Assembly: GCA_963824195.1 (NCBI GenBank)
Contig: CAWGOJ010000039.1
Coordinates: forward strand, 62,001-126,000
Direction: 5' to 3'
From: Bog-473 sp963824195
GTDB lineage: Bacteria; Actinomycetota; Acidimicrobiia; Acidimicrobiales; RAAP-2
DNA: 64,000 bases
Of this stretch, positions 1 to 8,114 are shown in pieces. A model generated the notes under the pieces. That model did no database searches, was not told the DNA's origin, and worked only from the letters and a program-made list of their open reading frames with translations. The position numbers and the translations under genes are program-made. The first letter of the stretch is position 1, and each line of letters starts with the position of its first letter.

Positions 1-321
1 CTCGCGCACGGTCGTCGCCAGATGAAGCATGACGGCGAGCCCGCCCTTCATGTCCGACGCGCCGACACCCCACAGAGTGTCGCCGTCGAGACGCGGCACC
101 TCGTTGCCTGCCGGCGGGACAGTGTCGAGGTGCCCCGCCAGGACCAGGCGCTGGCCGTGGCCCAGCATGGTGCGGGCGACGACATTGTCCCCGAGGCGCT
201 CGACCCCGAGCCAGGGGCACGCGCCGAGCGCCCGCTCGACCACGTCGGCCAACGGAGCCTCCCGGCCACTGGGCGAGGGCACGGCCATCAGGTCCCTGGT
301 CGCCGCCAGCAGGTCGCCCAT
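1..321 (-). CDS. dapE: Succinyl-diaminopimelate desuccinylase, N-terminal part (cut by window edge)
   Basis: Partial gene: 107 codons are visible from an ATG whose first base is at 321, and the frame is still open at base 1. DapE hydrolyses N-succinyl-LL-diaminopimelate to succinate and LL-diaminopimelate, using two zinc ions, in the cytoplasm. The visible part has the M20 peptidase-family metal motifs: AGHLDTVP near residue 75, carrying the first histidine and aspartate, and GVGASDMKGGLAVML near residue 95, with the bridging aspartate. The start lies 4 bp after the dapD stop, so it is the third gene of a dapC-dapD-dapE operon. No strong ribosome binding site is seen, which suggests coupled translation. 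The family assignment is firm; the C-terminal dimerisation domain lies outside the window. Confidence 0.9.
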   Translation of the reverse strand, partial: MGDLLAATRDLMAVPSPSGREAPLADVVERALGACPWLGVERLGDNVVARTMLGHGQRLVLAGHLDTVPPAGNEVPRLDGDTLWGVGASDMKGGLAVMLHLATTVRE

Positions 322-325
322 CGGA

Positions 326-1153
326 TCAGGTGCTGGCGCCGTGGTCCCGCAGGACCTGGGTCAGTTGCGCCTTGTCGTGGCGCTCCCCCTCGCCGAGGCG
401 CTTGATCACGAGCACGCAGGGCACGAAGAACTCCCCGCCGGGGTACTCGCGCCGCCGGCTGGCCCGGATGGCGACGCACCACGGCGGCACCACGCCGCGG
501 GAGATCTCCTCGCCGGTCTCCGCATCGATGACGGGGATCGACGGGTCGAGGAAGCTCCCCGCGCCGAGGACCGACCCCTTGCCGATGCGCGCCCCGCCGG
601 TGACCATGCACCGGCTCCCGACGAAGGCGTCGTCCTCGACGACCACGGGCACCGCGTTGGGCGGCTCCAGGACGCCTCCGATGCCCACCCCTCCGGCCAG
701 GTGCACCCGCTCACCGATCTGCGCGCAGGAGGCGACGGTCGCCCAGGTGTCCACCATGGAGCCCGCCCCGACCCAGGCGCCGATGTTGACGTAGGAAGGC
801 ATCAGCACGACGCCGCGACCGAGAAAGGAGCCCCAGCGGGCCGACGCCCCGGGCACCGTGCGCACACCGGCCTCGGCGAACCCGTGCTTGAGCGGCAGCT
901 TGTCCGCGTACTCGAACGGCCCGAGCTCGACCGTCTCCATGCCGCGCAGCGAGAACAGCATCAGGATCGACTTCTTGAGCCACTCGTGCACGACGACCTC
1001 GTCGGTCACCGGATCGACCTCGGCGACGCGGGCCTGGCCCGTGTCGAGCAGCTCGATCGCCTCGGTGACCAGCGTCGCCGCGTCCGCGTCCGCCGGGGAA
1101 AGGTCGCCCCGGCGCTCCCACAACTCCTCGATACTCGCCTGCAGATCAGCCAT
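326..1153 (-). CDS. dapD: 2,3,4,5-tetrahydropyridine-2,6-dicarboxylate N-succinyltransferase
   Basis: 275 aa. It transfers succinyl from succinyl-CoA to tetrahydrodipicolinate, the committing step of the succinylase lysine/DAP route. An N-terminal helical domain (about 1-90) with WLKKSILMLF is followed by left-handed beta-helix hexapeptide repeats, including LMPSYVNIGAWVGAGSMVDT and GGVGIGGVLEP, then a C-terminal tail. Length and motifs match the E. coli-type enzyme (about 274 aa) rather than the longer actinobacterial DapD (about 300-317 aa in mycobacteria and corynebacteria, from memory). Its start codon overlaps the end of dapC by 8 bp and dapE follows 4 bp after its stop, so the three are probably co-translated. 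Product identity is very secure. Confidence 0.96.
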   Translation of the reverse strand: MADLQASIEELWERRGDLSPADADAATLVTEAIELLDTGQARVAEVDPVTDEVVVHEWLKKSILMLFSLRGMETVELGPFEYADKLPLKHGFAEAGVRTVPGASARWGSFLGRGVVLMPSYVNIGAWVGAGSMVDTWATVASCAQIGERVHLAGGVGIGGVLEPPNAVPVVVEDDAFVGSRCMVTGGARIGKGSVLGAGSFLDPSIPVIDAETGEEISRGVVPPWCVAIRASRRREYPGGEFFVPCVLVIKRLGEGERHDKAQLTQVLRDHGAST

Positions 1154-2279
1154 GGCTCACCCTAGCGAGGCGCTCCCCCACCAGCGCCAAGCGTTCCATG
1201 GGCTGGACCAGCGCCACCCGCACGTGCGCCGCACCACCCTGCCCGTAGAGGTCACCCGGGCTGACGAGGATCCCCCCGTCGGTGGCGAGCCCCTCGGCCA
1301 TGGCCCACGCGTCGGGCCAGCGGTCCGCCGGGACCGGGACCCACAGGTAGAAGCCCCCCTCGGGGGGCATGACCGGGCAGCCGTAGTCGCCCAGGACCCC
1401 ACCCAGGTAGACCAGGCGCTCGCGGTAGCGCGCCCGTTGGGCCTCCACGTGGACGTCGTCGGCCAGGGCCGCGACGCCGGCGGCCTGCGCCGGTCCCGGG
1501 ACCATGAGGCCGGCGTGCTGGCGCACGGCCCGCAGGAACTCGACCAGCTCGGCGTCCCCGGCGTAGAAGCCGACGCGCACGCCGGCCAGGTTCGAACGCT
1601 TGGAGAGGGAGTGCACCGCCATCACGCCGTCGCGACCGTGCTGGAGCACCGAGCGGGGCGGGCCGACCCAGGTGAACTCGGTGTAGCACTCGTCGGAGAA
1701 CACCGGGACGCCGTGCGCACGCCCCCAGGCGGCCTCCGCCCCGAGGTCCCCGAGGCCTCCGGTCGGGTTCGAGGGCGAGTTCGACCACAGCACCAGCGCG
1801 CGCTCGGCGTCGGAGGGGTCGATGGCGTCGAGATCGAGGCCACCCAGCCGCCCCGGCGCGGGCGGGACCGGGACGGCGCGACACCCGGCCAGCTCGGCCC
1901 CCATGGCATACGTCGGATAGGACACCGCCGGGTACAGCACCGTGTCCTTCTGCGCCTCGCGTAGGCGGAGCACGTGCGGCACGGAGGCGACCAGCTCCTT
2001 GGTCCCCACGCACGCAGCGACCGACGACAGCGGCGGCTCTGCCAGGCCGAAGCGGCGGGTGAGCCACTCCGCCGCCGCCTCGCGCAGCTGCGGGCTGCCC
2101 GCCGAGGCGGGGTAGCCGCGTTCGGTGTCCGACGACGCCAGCGCGTCCACGACGGCGCGCGGCGGCGGGTCGCACGGCGTCCCGATGGAGCAGTCGACCA
2201 TGCCGCCGTCGTGGGCCTCGGCCAGCTTGGCCAGACCCTGGAGCCGGTCATAGGGGTACGGCGGCAGGCGGAACGTCAT
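1146..2279 (-). CDS. dapC: Succinyldiaminopimelate aminotransferase (class I/II PLP enzyme)
   Basis: 377 aa, fold-type I aminotransferase. The PLP-binding lysine is K227 in SLSKRSNLAG; the substrate/cofactor loop NSPSNPTGG and the aspartate in FSDECYTEF are in place. It makes N-succinyl-LL-diaminopimelate from N-succinyl-2-amino-6-ketopimelate with glutamate as amino donor. The reaction is assigned from the family resemblance to actinobacterial DapC and from its position upstream of dapD and dapE. The ATG overlaps the hflX stop as ATGA, and its 3' end overlaps dapD by 8 bp. A related aminotransferase specificity cannot be excluded from sequence alone, but context makes DapC much the most likely. 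Confidence 0.9.
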   Translation of the reverse strand: MTFRLPPYPYDRLQGLAKLAEAHDGGMVDCSIGTPCDPPPRAVVDALASSDTERGYPASAGSPQLREAAAEWLTRRFGLAEPPLSSVAACVGTKELVASVPHVLRLREAQKDTVLYPAVSYPTYAMGAELAGCRAVPVPPAPGRLGGLDLDAIDPSDAERALVLWSNSPSNPTGGLGDLGAEAAWGRAHGVPVFSDECYTEFTWVGPPRSVLQHGRDGVMAVHSLSKRSNLAGVRVGFYAGDAELVEFLRAVRQHAGLMVPGPAQAAGVAALADDVHVEAQRARYRERLVYLGGVLGDYGCPVMPPEGGFYLWVPVPADRWPDAWAMAEGLATDGGILVSPGDLYGQGGAAHVRVALVQPMERLALVGERLARVSHG

Positions 2280-3559
2280 GGCGCCGCCACGAACTCGGCG
2301 AAGCGGGCCCGGCCCACGTCGTCCAGCACCACCTGCAACGTGGCCGACTCCTCGCCATCGCTCTGGCCCACCACCTCTCCCTCGCGATGGATGGCGGCGA
2401 GCACGTCGCCCCGTGACCAGGGCACCACGAGCTTCACGACCCGGTCCGAGCCCCGGAGCCGGTCACCGATGACGCGCAGCAGCTCGTCGACTCCTTCGCC
2501 GGTGCGGGCCGAGATGAGCACGGAGCCCTCGATCCCGTGCGCCAGCGCCTTGGCCGACTCCGGCGCGCGGTCCGCTTTGTTCACGACCACCAGCTGGGGC
2601 ACGTCGGCCGCCCCGATTTCGACCAGCACCTCGTGCACCGCCGCCATCTGGCCCTCGGCGTTCGCCGCGGTGCCGTCGACCACGTGCACGATCAGGTCGG
2701 CCAGGCGCACCGAGTCCAAGGTGGAGCGGAACGCCTCGACGAGCTCGTGCGGTAGCTTGCGCACGAAGCCGACCGTGTCCGTCACGAGCACCGTCTCGCC
2801 GCCGGGCAGCGACAGCTGGCGGGTGCGCGGGTCGAGCGTGACGAAGAGGCGGTTCTCCGCTGGCACCGCGGCGTCGGTCAACCGGTTCAGCAGCGTCGAC
2901 TTCCCCGCGTTCGTGTACCCCACCAGTGCCAGCTCGCGATGGCGGCCGCGGGCGCGGCTTCGCCTCTGCAGCGACCGCGTGCGCTCGACGTCGCGCAGGT
3001 CGGCCTCGAGTCGGTGCATGCGGCGCACGAGACGGCGACGGTCCACCTCCAGCTGCGTCTCGCCGGGCCCGCGGGTCCCGATGCCACCGGCCTGCTGGCT
3101 GAGCGAGGTGCCGCGGCCCCTCAGCCGAGGCAACCGGTAGCGCAGCAACGCAAGCTCCACCTGTGCCTTGCCCTCAGGGCTGCGGGCGTTCTGGGCGAAG
3201 ATGTCGAGGATCACCGCGGTCCGGTCGATGGCGGTGCGGCCGAACAGCTTCTCCAGGTTGCGGTGCTGGGCGGGTGTCAGCTCGTCGTCGAAGACGACGG
3301 TGTCGGCATCGAGGCTGCGGCTGAGCTCGGCGATCTCCTCCGCCTTGCCCCGACCGACGAAGGTGGCCGGGTCCGGCGCGTCCCGCCGCTGCACGACGCG
3401 GCCCACAACGTCGGCCCCGGCGCTGTCCACCAGCTGCGCGAGCTCATCGAGCTCCTCCTCGACCAACTCGGCGGTCAGGCCCGGGAAGATCACCCCGACC
3501 AGGATGATCCGCTCCCGGAAGGTGCGCTCGATGAGCGTCCCGGGCAACAGGTCGCTCAA
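2276..3559 (-). CDS. hflX: GTPase HflX (ribosome-associated)
   Basis: 427 aa. An N-terminal HflX domain (about 20-190) includes TFVGRGKAEEI and the glycine-rich GGIGTRGPGETQLE. The G domain has P-loop GYTNAGKS at 214-221, switch II DTVGFVRKLPHELVEAFRST and NKAD. HflX binds the 50S subunit and splits or rescues stalled ribosomes, notably under stress. The start is TTG at 3559, overlapping the dapF stop as TTGA; no better start lies nearby. It sits between dapF and dapC in a gene order (miaB-miaA-dapF-hflX) typical of Actinobacteriota. Identification is secure. Confidence 0.96.
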   Translation of the reverse strand: MSDLLPGTLIERTFRERIILVGVIFPGLTAELVEEELDELAQLVDSAGADVVGRVVQRRDAPDPATFVGRGKAEEIAELSRSLDADTVVFDDELTPAQHRNLEKLFGRTAIDRTAVILDIFAQNARSPEGKAQVELALLRYRLPRLRGRGTSLSQQAGGIGTRGPGETQLEVDRRRLVRRMHRLEADLRDVERTRSLQRRSRARGRHRELALVGYTNAGKSTLLNRLTDAAVPAENRLFVTLDPRTRQLSLPGGETVLVTDTVGFVRKLPHELVEAFRSTLDSVRLADLIVHVVDGTAANAEGQMAAVHEVLVEIGAADVPQLVVVNKADRAPESAKALAHGIEGSVLISARTGEGVDELLRVIGDRLRGSDRVVKLVVPWSRGDVLAAIHREGEVVGQSDGEESATLQVVLDDVGRARFAEFVAAP

Positions 3560-4374
3560 GAGAGCATTCCGGGGTGGATGTCGATGTCGGCCACCTTGCG
3601 CACGGGGCCCGCCAGGTGAGTGGTGGCCCCCGCGTCGGCTCCGAGAGTCACCTCGAGGACGCCGCCCGGATTGCGGACCCGGACCGTGCCGTCCGAGCGC
3701 ACGGCGGCCCAGCTGCGTGCCGCGGCCGCCGCGGCCACGCTCCCGGTGCCGCAGGCGAGCGTCTCACCGACGCCCCGCTCCCAGACCCGCAAGTCGAGCA
3801 GCTCGCCCTCGGCGTCGTGCACCACGGTGATCCACTCCACGTTGATGCCTCCGGTGAAGGCGGCCTGGAGCTTCGGCCCCAGCTCGGCGACGTCGACCCC
3901 GGCGGTGTCCGGGCCGAGTAGGACGAGGTGCGGGTTGCCCACGTCCACCGTGCGGGCCCGGCGGTCATCGAACTCCTGGGACTGGTCGGGCCCCAATCTG
4001 GCCGGCCCCATGTCGACGCTGGCCTTCGCCCAGCCGGGCGCCTCCCCCGGCGTGTACTCCAACGTGCGCGCGCCGCCGGCCGTGGCAACGGTGAAGGAGG
4101 GCGGTGAGACGAGGCCGGCATCGACGGCAGCCTGGGCCAGGCAGCGAATGCCGTTGCCGCTCATCTCAGCCTCGCCACCATCGGCATTGTGCAGCTGCAT
4201 GGAGAGGTCGCAGCCGTCGCGGCCGGGCCCGACCCTGATGATGCCGTCGGCCCCGACGCCGCGGCGGCGGTCAGCCAGCAGGCGGACCTGGGCGACTGAG
4301 AGCCTGATGGTGTCGTCGGGGTCGAGGACGACGAGGAAGTCGTTGCCGGCGCCCTCGTGCTTGGTGGCGTGCAC
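3556..4374 (-). CDS. dapF: Diaminopimelate epimerase
   Basis: 272 aa. It interconverts LL- and meso-diaminopimelate without cofactor, using two cysteines. The first is replaced in sequence context by the usual N-terminal half motif NADGGEAEMSGNGIRCLAQ (catalytic Cys in GIRC), the second is in ETLACGTGSVA. HATKHEGAGNDFLVV at the N-terminus is the standard opening. The reading frame extends much further upstream, but homology begins at this point, so the start is GTG at 4374 (or TTG at 4377). The stop overlaps the TTG of hflX. Together with dapC, dapD and dapE on the same strand it forms the later half of the DAP pathway. Confidence 0.94.
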   Translation of the reverse strand: MHATKHEGAGNDFLVVLDPDDTIRLSVAQVRLLADRRRGVGADGIIRVGPGRDGCDLSMQLHNADGGEAEMSGNGIRCLAQAAVDAGLVSPPSFTVATAGGARTLEYTPGEAPGWAKASVDMGPARLGPDQSQEFDDRRARTVDVGNPHLVLLGPDTAGVDVAELGPKLQAAFTGGINVEWITVVHDAEGELLDLRVWERGVGETLACGTGSVAAAAAARSWAAVRSDGTVRVRNPGGVLEVTLGADAGATTHLAGPVRKVADIDIHPGMLS

Positions 4375-4400
4375 CAATCCATTCTCGCAGCTGACAGCGC

Positions 4401-5315
4401 TCAACCGTGCACCGCGAGCGCCCGCCCGAGCAGGTCCTGGGCCTCGGCCGTGCTCCCGGCCCAGGTGATGCGCGGGTCCCGGCGGAACCAAGACGCCTGG
4501 CGCCGGGCGAACTGGTGGGTGCGCCGCACCGCCTCCTCCAGGCAGTCCTCCAGGGACACGCCGTCCTCCACGTGGGCCAGGACCTCGCGGTACCCCAGGG
4601 CCTGACGCGCGGTGCGCGAGATCCCCCGGGGTCGGGCCGCCAACGCCCGCACCTCGTCCACCAGCCCGGTCTCGACCATGGCCGAGAAGCGCCTGGCGAT
4701 GCGGCGGTCGACCTCTTCGGGGTCGAGGCTGAGCCCGACCTGCGGAACGCCGGTCGCCGGGTAGGCCTCGAGCCCCGGGCCGAAGTCCGAGAACGGCCGG
4801 CCGGCCCCGAGCGTGACCTCGAGCGCACGCACCACCCGCCGCCGGTTGGTCGGCTCCATGCGCCCAGCCCCGACCGGGTCGAGCTCGGCGAGGCGGGCGT
4901 GCAGGTCGGCCGGCTCGGAGCGGCCCTCGTCCAGCTCGGCCTCCAGAGCGGCCGCGACGACGGGGTAGCGGCCCGGGATGGAGAGATCGTCGACGACGGC
5001 GCGGTGGTACAGGCCGGTGCCCCCGACGAGCAGTGCGTGACGCCCGCGCCGCTCGATATCCTCCAGCGCCTCCCGGGCCGCCTCCTGGAACTGCGTGACG
5101 GTGAACTCCTGGTCGGGGTCCACGACGTCCAAGAGGTGATGGGGCACCGCGGCCCGCGCCTCCGGTCCGGGCTTCGACGTCCCAATGTCCATGCCGCGGT
5201 AGACGCACATGGAGTCGACCGACACGATTTCGCAGTCCCCCCGCCGCAGGGCGAGCTCGAGGGCCGCCTCCGACTTGCCCGAGGCAGTGACACCGACCAG
5301 CGCGACCGCGCTCAA
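4401..5315 (-). CDS. miaA: tRNA dimethylallyltransferase
   Basis: 304 aa. It adds a dimethylallyl group to A37 of tRNAs reading UNN codons, which MiaB then thiomethylates. P-loop VGVTASGKSE is at residues 7-16, followed by SVDSMCVYRGMDIGTSKP (DSxQxYRG equivalent) and LLVGGTGLYHRAV. The start is TTG at 5315, overlapping the miaB stop as TTGA, so the two modification enzymes are translationally coupled. The DSM in place of the more usual DSxQ leaves a methionine or cysteine where many homologues have glutamine; this is common in the actinobacterial branch. About 26 bp separate it from dapF downstream. Confidence 0.95.
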   Translation of the reverse strand: MSAVALVGVTASGKSEAALELALRRGDCEIVSVDSMCVYRGMDIGTSKPGPEARAAVPHHLLDVVDPDQEFTVTQFQEAAREALEDIERRGRHALLVGGTGLYHRAVVDDLSIPGRYPVVAAALEAELDEGRSEPADLHARLAELDPVGAGRMEPTNRRRVVRALEVTLGAGRPFSDFGPGLEAYPATGVPQVGLSLDPEEVDRRIARRFSAMVETGLVDEVRALAARPRGISRTARQALGYREVLAHVEDGVSLEDCLEEAVRRTHQFARRQASWFRRDPRITWAGSTAEAQDLLGRALAVHG

Positions 5316-6706
5316 GCGCCGGCCACCGGGATGTGCACGCGATACCGGGGCCTCGCCATCACCTCCTCGAGACGGCCCGACAGATGGTGAGGATGGCCAG
5401 CGGTCACGGTCACGCGGGCCAGAGCGCCCGGGGCCGGTGCCCCGACGGGGCCCGCAGCGGGAAAGTGGAGCAGCTTCCCCTGGCGGGTGCGACCGTTCAG
5501 CATCGTGTCGTCGCGGCGGCTGACGCCCTCCACGAGCACCTCCTCGTTGCGGCCGACCCGGGCCTGGTGGCGAGCCAGGGCGGAGCGGTCCACCACCGTC
5601 TTGAGCCGCTCGAAGCGCTCGGCGATCACGTCTGCCGGGACGAACGCGGATTCCATGGCGGCGGCCCTCGTCCCGGGCCGGGGCGAGAAGATGAAGGTGA
5701 AGGCGGAGTCGTAGCCCGCCTCGGCGCAGACGGACAGCGTGCCCTCGAAGTCCTCCTCCGTCTCGCCCGGGAACCCGACGATGATGTCCGTCGTCACGGC
5801 CAGGTCGTCGATGGCGGCGCGGGCGGCGGACAGCCGCTCCAGGTACCGCCGCGCGGTGTAGCCCCGACGCATGGCGCGCAGCACCTTGTCACTCCCCGAT
5901 TGGAGCGGGAGGTGCAGCTGCTCGCAGACCTCGGGCGTGTCGGCCATCGCCTCGATCGTCTCGGGCCGCAGGTCCTTGGCGTGCGGGCTCGTGAAGCGGA
6001 TGCGCCCGATTCCCTCGACGGCGCCGACGGCGCGCAGCAGCTCAGCGAAGAGCGGGCGACGCCGTGTGATGTCCCTACCGTAGGAGTTGACGTTCTGGCC
6101 CAGCAGCGTCACCTCGGTCACACCACGGTGGGCGAGCAGCTCCACCTCCGCGACGATGTCGTCCATCGGGCGGCTGACCTCCGGCCCGCGCACGGAGGGC
6201 ACGATGCAGAAGGCGCAGGAATTGTCACACCCGGTCTGGATGTTGACCCACGCCGCGTACGGCAGCTCGCGGACCGCGCCCGGGCCGAGCAACGGATCGG
6301 GGCCCGACTCGGGTGCGGGCGCGTCGAGGATCTCCATGAGTGGGCCCTCGGTGCTGGCCCGCCGCAACAGACCCGGCGCGCTGGTCAGGTTGTGGGTGCC
6401 GAAGACGACGTCGACCCAGCCCACCTTCTCCTGGATGCGCTCCCGGTCCTTCTGGGCCAGGCATCCCCCGACAGCAATCTGGAGTCCGGGCTTGGCGTCG
6501 ACGAGCTCCTTGAGACGACCCAATGTCCCGTAGAGCCGCTGGTCGGCGTTCTCCCGGATGCAACAGGTGTTGAGCACCACCACATCGGCATCCTCCATGG
6601 CGGCGGCCGGCTCGAGGCCGTCCGCCACGAGCAGCCCCGCGAGGCGCTCGGAGTCGTGCTCGTTCATCTGGCACCCGAAGGTGCGGATGAAGTAGGTGCG
6701 GGGCAT
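5312..6706 (-). CDS. miaB: tRNA-2-methylthio-N6-dimethylallyladenosine synthase (radical SAM methylthiotransferase)
   Basis: 464 aa. It inserts a methylthio group at C2 of i6A37 in tRNA. The N-terminal UPF0004 domain has the auxiliary-cluster cysteines C12, C48 and C82 (FGCQMNEHDS, LNTCCIREN, GGCLAQ). The radical SAM cluster is C160-x3-C164-x2-C167 in TGCDNSCAFC, and a TRAM domain ends the protein. The reading frame runs further upstream, but homology starts at ATG 6706. A -10 box (TAGACT) lies seven bases upstream of that ATG, so the transcript is probably leaderless. It is the first gene of the miaB-miaA-dapF-hflX-dapC-dapD-dapE run. Confidence 0.96.
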   Translation of the reverse strand: MPRTYFIRTFGCQMNEHDSERLAGLLVADGLEPAAAMEDADVVVLNTCCIRENADQRLYGTLGRLKELVDAKPGLQIAVGGCLAQKDRERIQEKVGWVDVVFGTHNLTSAPGLLRRASTEGPLMEILDAPAPESGPDPLLGPGAVRELPYAAWVNIQTGCDNSCAFCIVPSVRGPEVSRPMDDIVAEVELLAHRGVTEVTLLGQNVNSYGRDITRRRPLFAELLRAVGAVEGIGRIRFTSPHAKDLRPETIEAMADTPEVCEQLHLPLQSGSDKVLRAMRRGYTARRYLERLSAARAAIDDLAVTTDIIVGFPGETEEDFEGTLSVCAEAGYDSAFTFIFSPRPGTRAAAMESAFVPADVIAERFERLKTVVDRSALARHQARVGRNEEVLVEGVSRRDDTMLNGRTRQGKLLHFPAAGPVGAPAPGALARVTVTAGHPHHLSGRLEEVMARPRYRVHIPVAGA

Positions 6707-6713
6707 CCGGCAA

Positions 6714-6741
6714 AGTCTAGGGAACGGCGACCGCCTAGATT
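6714..6741. promoter_or_regulatory. Divergent -10 boxes for miaB and the lipoprotein gene
   Basis: The gap between the two divergent genes is about 40 bp. On the minus strand TAGACT (6719-6714) ends seven bases before the miaB ATG. On the plus strand TAGATT (6736-6741) ends six bases before the GTG at 6748. Both placements predict transcription starting at or next to the start codon, that is leaderless mRNAs. No convincing TTGACA-like -35 was found for either. Inferred from position and -10 resemblance only. Confidence 0.5.
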
Positions 6742-6747
6742 TTGAGC

Positions 6748-7227
6748 GTGAACCGTCGAGGCCTGCACTGGCGCGCATGGTGGGTACTGGCGCTGGCGCC
6801 GCTGGTCGTGGCGTCGTGCAGCTCGAGCTCCGGCTCAGGCGGCTCCTCCCCGTCCCCCGACGCCAAGCTGAAGAGCGCCGACGGCACCGTGCTGTCGGCC
6901 ATGAGCGGCTACCAGGCCAAGGTGGACTCCTGCAAGGCGGCGTCGAGCCCGGTCGTGTGCCTCGAAGCGGCCGACCGCACGCTCGGGGGGCAGATCCACA
7001 CCTATGCCAACCTCCTCGCCGTCGAGCACGGCTTCGCGGCGCCGAACGCAGACCTGACCGCGGCCCGCAACGCGGCCCAGACCGTCGCCAACAGCCTAGA
7101 GATCCTCGGCGACGCGCAGCCGACACAGGCCAACTACAACCAGGTGCTCAACACCTTCAACGTCAACTCGGCGCTCGGTCAGCTCAAGAGCGCCGTGACG
7201 AAGGTGAACGGCGCACTCGGAGACTGA
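6748..7227 (+). CDS. Small secreted lipoprotein of unknown function
   Basis: 159 aa from GTG 6748 (TTG 6742 is an in-frame alternative). A short positive N-terminus, a hydrophobic stretch WWVLALAPLVV and the lipobox VASC mark a lipoprotein signal peptide, with the cysteine at about residue 23. Next come a Ser/Gly-rich linker and an alpha-helical, Ala/Asn-rich domain of about 120 residues with two further cysteines (SCKAAS, VVCLEA) that could form a disulfide. No enzyme motif was recognised. The -10 placement favours a leaderless transcript starting at GTG 6748. It converges on thrB with 3 bp between stops. Function unknown. Confidence 0.75.
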   Translation: MNRRGLHWRAWWVLALAPLVVASCSSSSGSGGSSPSPDAKLKSADGTVLSAMSGYQAKVDSCKAASSPVVCLEAADRTLGGQIHTYANLLAVEHGFAAPNADLTAARNAAQTVANSLEILGDAQPTQANYNQVLNTFNVNSALGQLKSAVTKVNGALGD

Positions 7228-7230
7228 CAC

Positions 7231-8097
7231 CTACAGCGTGACCTCGGCGTCGTCGCCATAGACCAGGCCGAGCCGGTCCGGCCGCAGCGCAAGGACGCAC
7301 CCAGGGACGCCCGACGCGGCGAGCAGGGCCTCGGCCCCGGCACGCACCGCGTGAACGGAGCCGGCGTGCACCATGCCGATGAGAGTGGGACCGCCGCCCG
7401 ACCAGCTGGCGGCGAGCGCGCCGGCGTCGACCAGTCCCCGCAGGAGCCCCGGCGCCTCGGGGAAGAGGGCGGTGCGGGCGGACTGGTGGATGCGATCGTC
7501 CGTCGCCTCCGCTCTCAGAGTGGACGGATCGGCCAGGCCGGCGAGGAGGAGGCCCATGCGGCCCAGGTTGAACACCGCGTCGGCCAGCGTGAGGGTCTCG
7601 GGCAGCACGCCGCGCGCCTCGGGTGTGGCCAGGTTTCGGTCGGGGACGATGGCGACGAACGCCAGGTCGTCGCTAAGCGGCAGCTGCGCCTGCACGGACT
7701 TGCCCTCCACCGTGGCGGCGGCGACGAGTCCGCCGAACACGCTGGCGGCCGCGTTCTCCGAATGCCCGTCGTGCGCGGCCGCGACGGCAAAGGGATCGTC
7801 GGCACCGGCGGCGGCGGCGGCGGCGGCGGCGAGCGCGGCGGAGGAACCCAGCCCCCGTGCCACCGGTATCTGCGAGCGCACGGTGACCGCGACGCGGTCG
7901 TGGCCGAGGACCTCGGTGACGACCCGGGCGGCGAGATGCGACGCATCGTCGAAGAGGCCCGACCCCTCGCCCTCGCTGTGCACGCGCAGGGACGGTGCCG
8001 GCTCGACCTCGACGCTCACATAGCGGTCGAGGGCGACGGCCAGGGTGTCGAACCCCGGCCCGAGGTTCGCCGACGACGCTGGGGCCCGGGCGCGCAC
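7231..8097 (-). CDS. thrB: Homoserine kinase (GHMP family)
   Basis: 288 aa. It phosphorylates homoserine to O-phosphohomoserine in threonine synthesis. The opening SSANLGPGFDTLAVAL is typical of ThrB; the GHMP ATP-binding loop is PVARGLGSSAAL near residue 80; the C-terminal motif is SWSGGGPTLIG. After the phosphate loop there is a run of eight alanines encoded by near-identical GCC/GCG codons. No thrA or thrC lies in the window, so it stands alone. The start is GTG 8097, with a -10-like TAGCCT six bases upstream suggesting a leaderless mRNA. It is convergent with the lipoprotein gene. Confidence 0.9.
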   Translation of the reverse strand: MRARAPASSANLGPGFDTLAVALDRYVSVEVEPAPSLRVHSEGEGSGLFDDASHLAARVVTEVLGHDRVAVTVRSQIPVARGLGSSAALAAAAAAAAGADDPFAVAAAHDGHSENAAASVFGGLVAAATVEGKSVQAQLPLSDDLAFVAIVPDRNLATPEARGVLPETLTLADAVFNLGRMGLLLAGLADPSTLRAEATDDRIHQSARTALFPEAPGLLRGLVDAGALAASWSGGGPTLIGMVHAGSVHAVRAGAEALLAASGVPGCVLALRPDRLGLVYGDDAEVTL

Positions 8098-8102
8098 GCG
8101 GT

Positions 8103-8108
8103 CAGGCT
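8103..8108 (-). promoter_or_regulatory. Putative -10 box of thrB
   Basis: TAGCCT on the minus strand, six bases before the thrB GTG. It falls in the 17-bp gap after the carboxypeptidase stop (8115) and predicts a leaderless transcript. No -35 is claimed. Confidence 0.4.
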
Positions 8109-8114
8109 AGGTCC

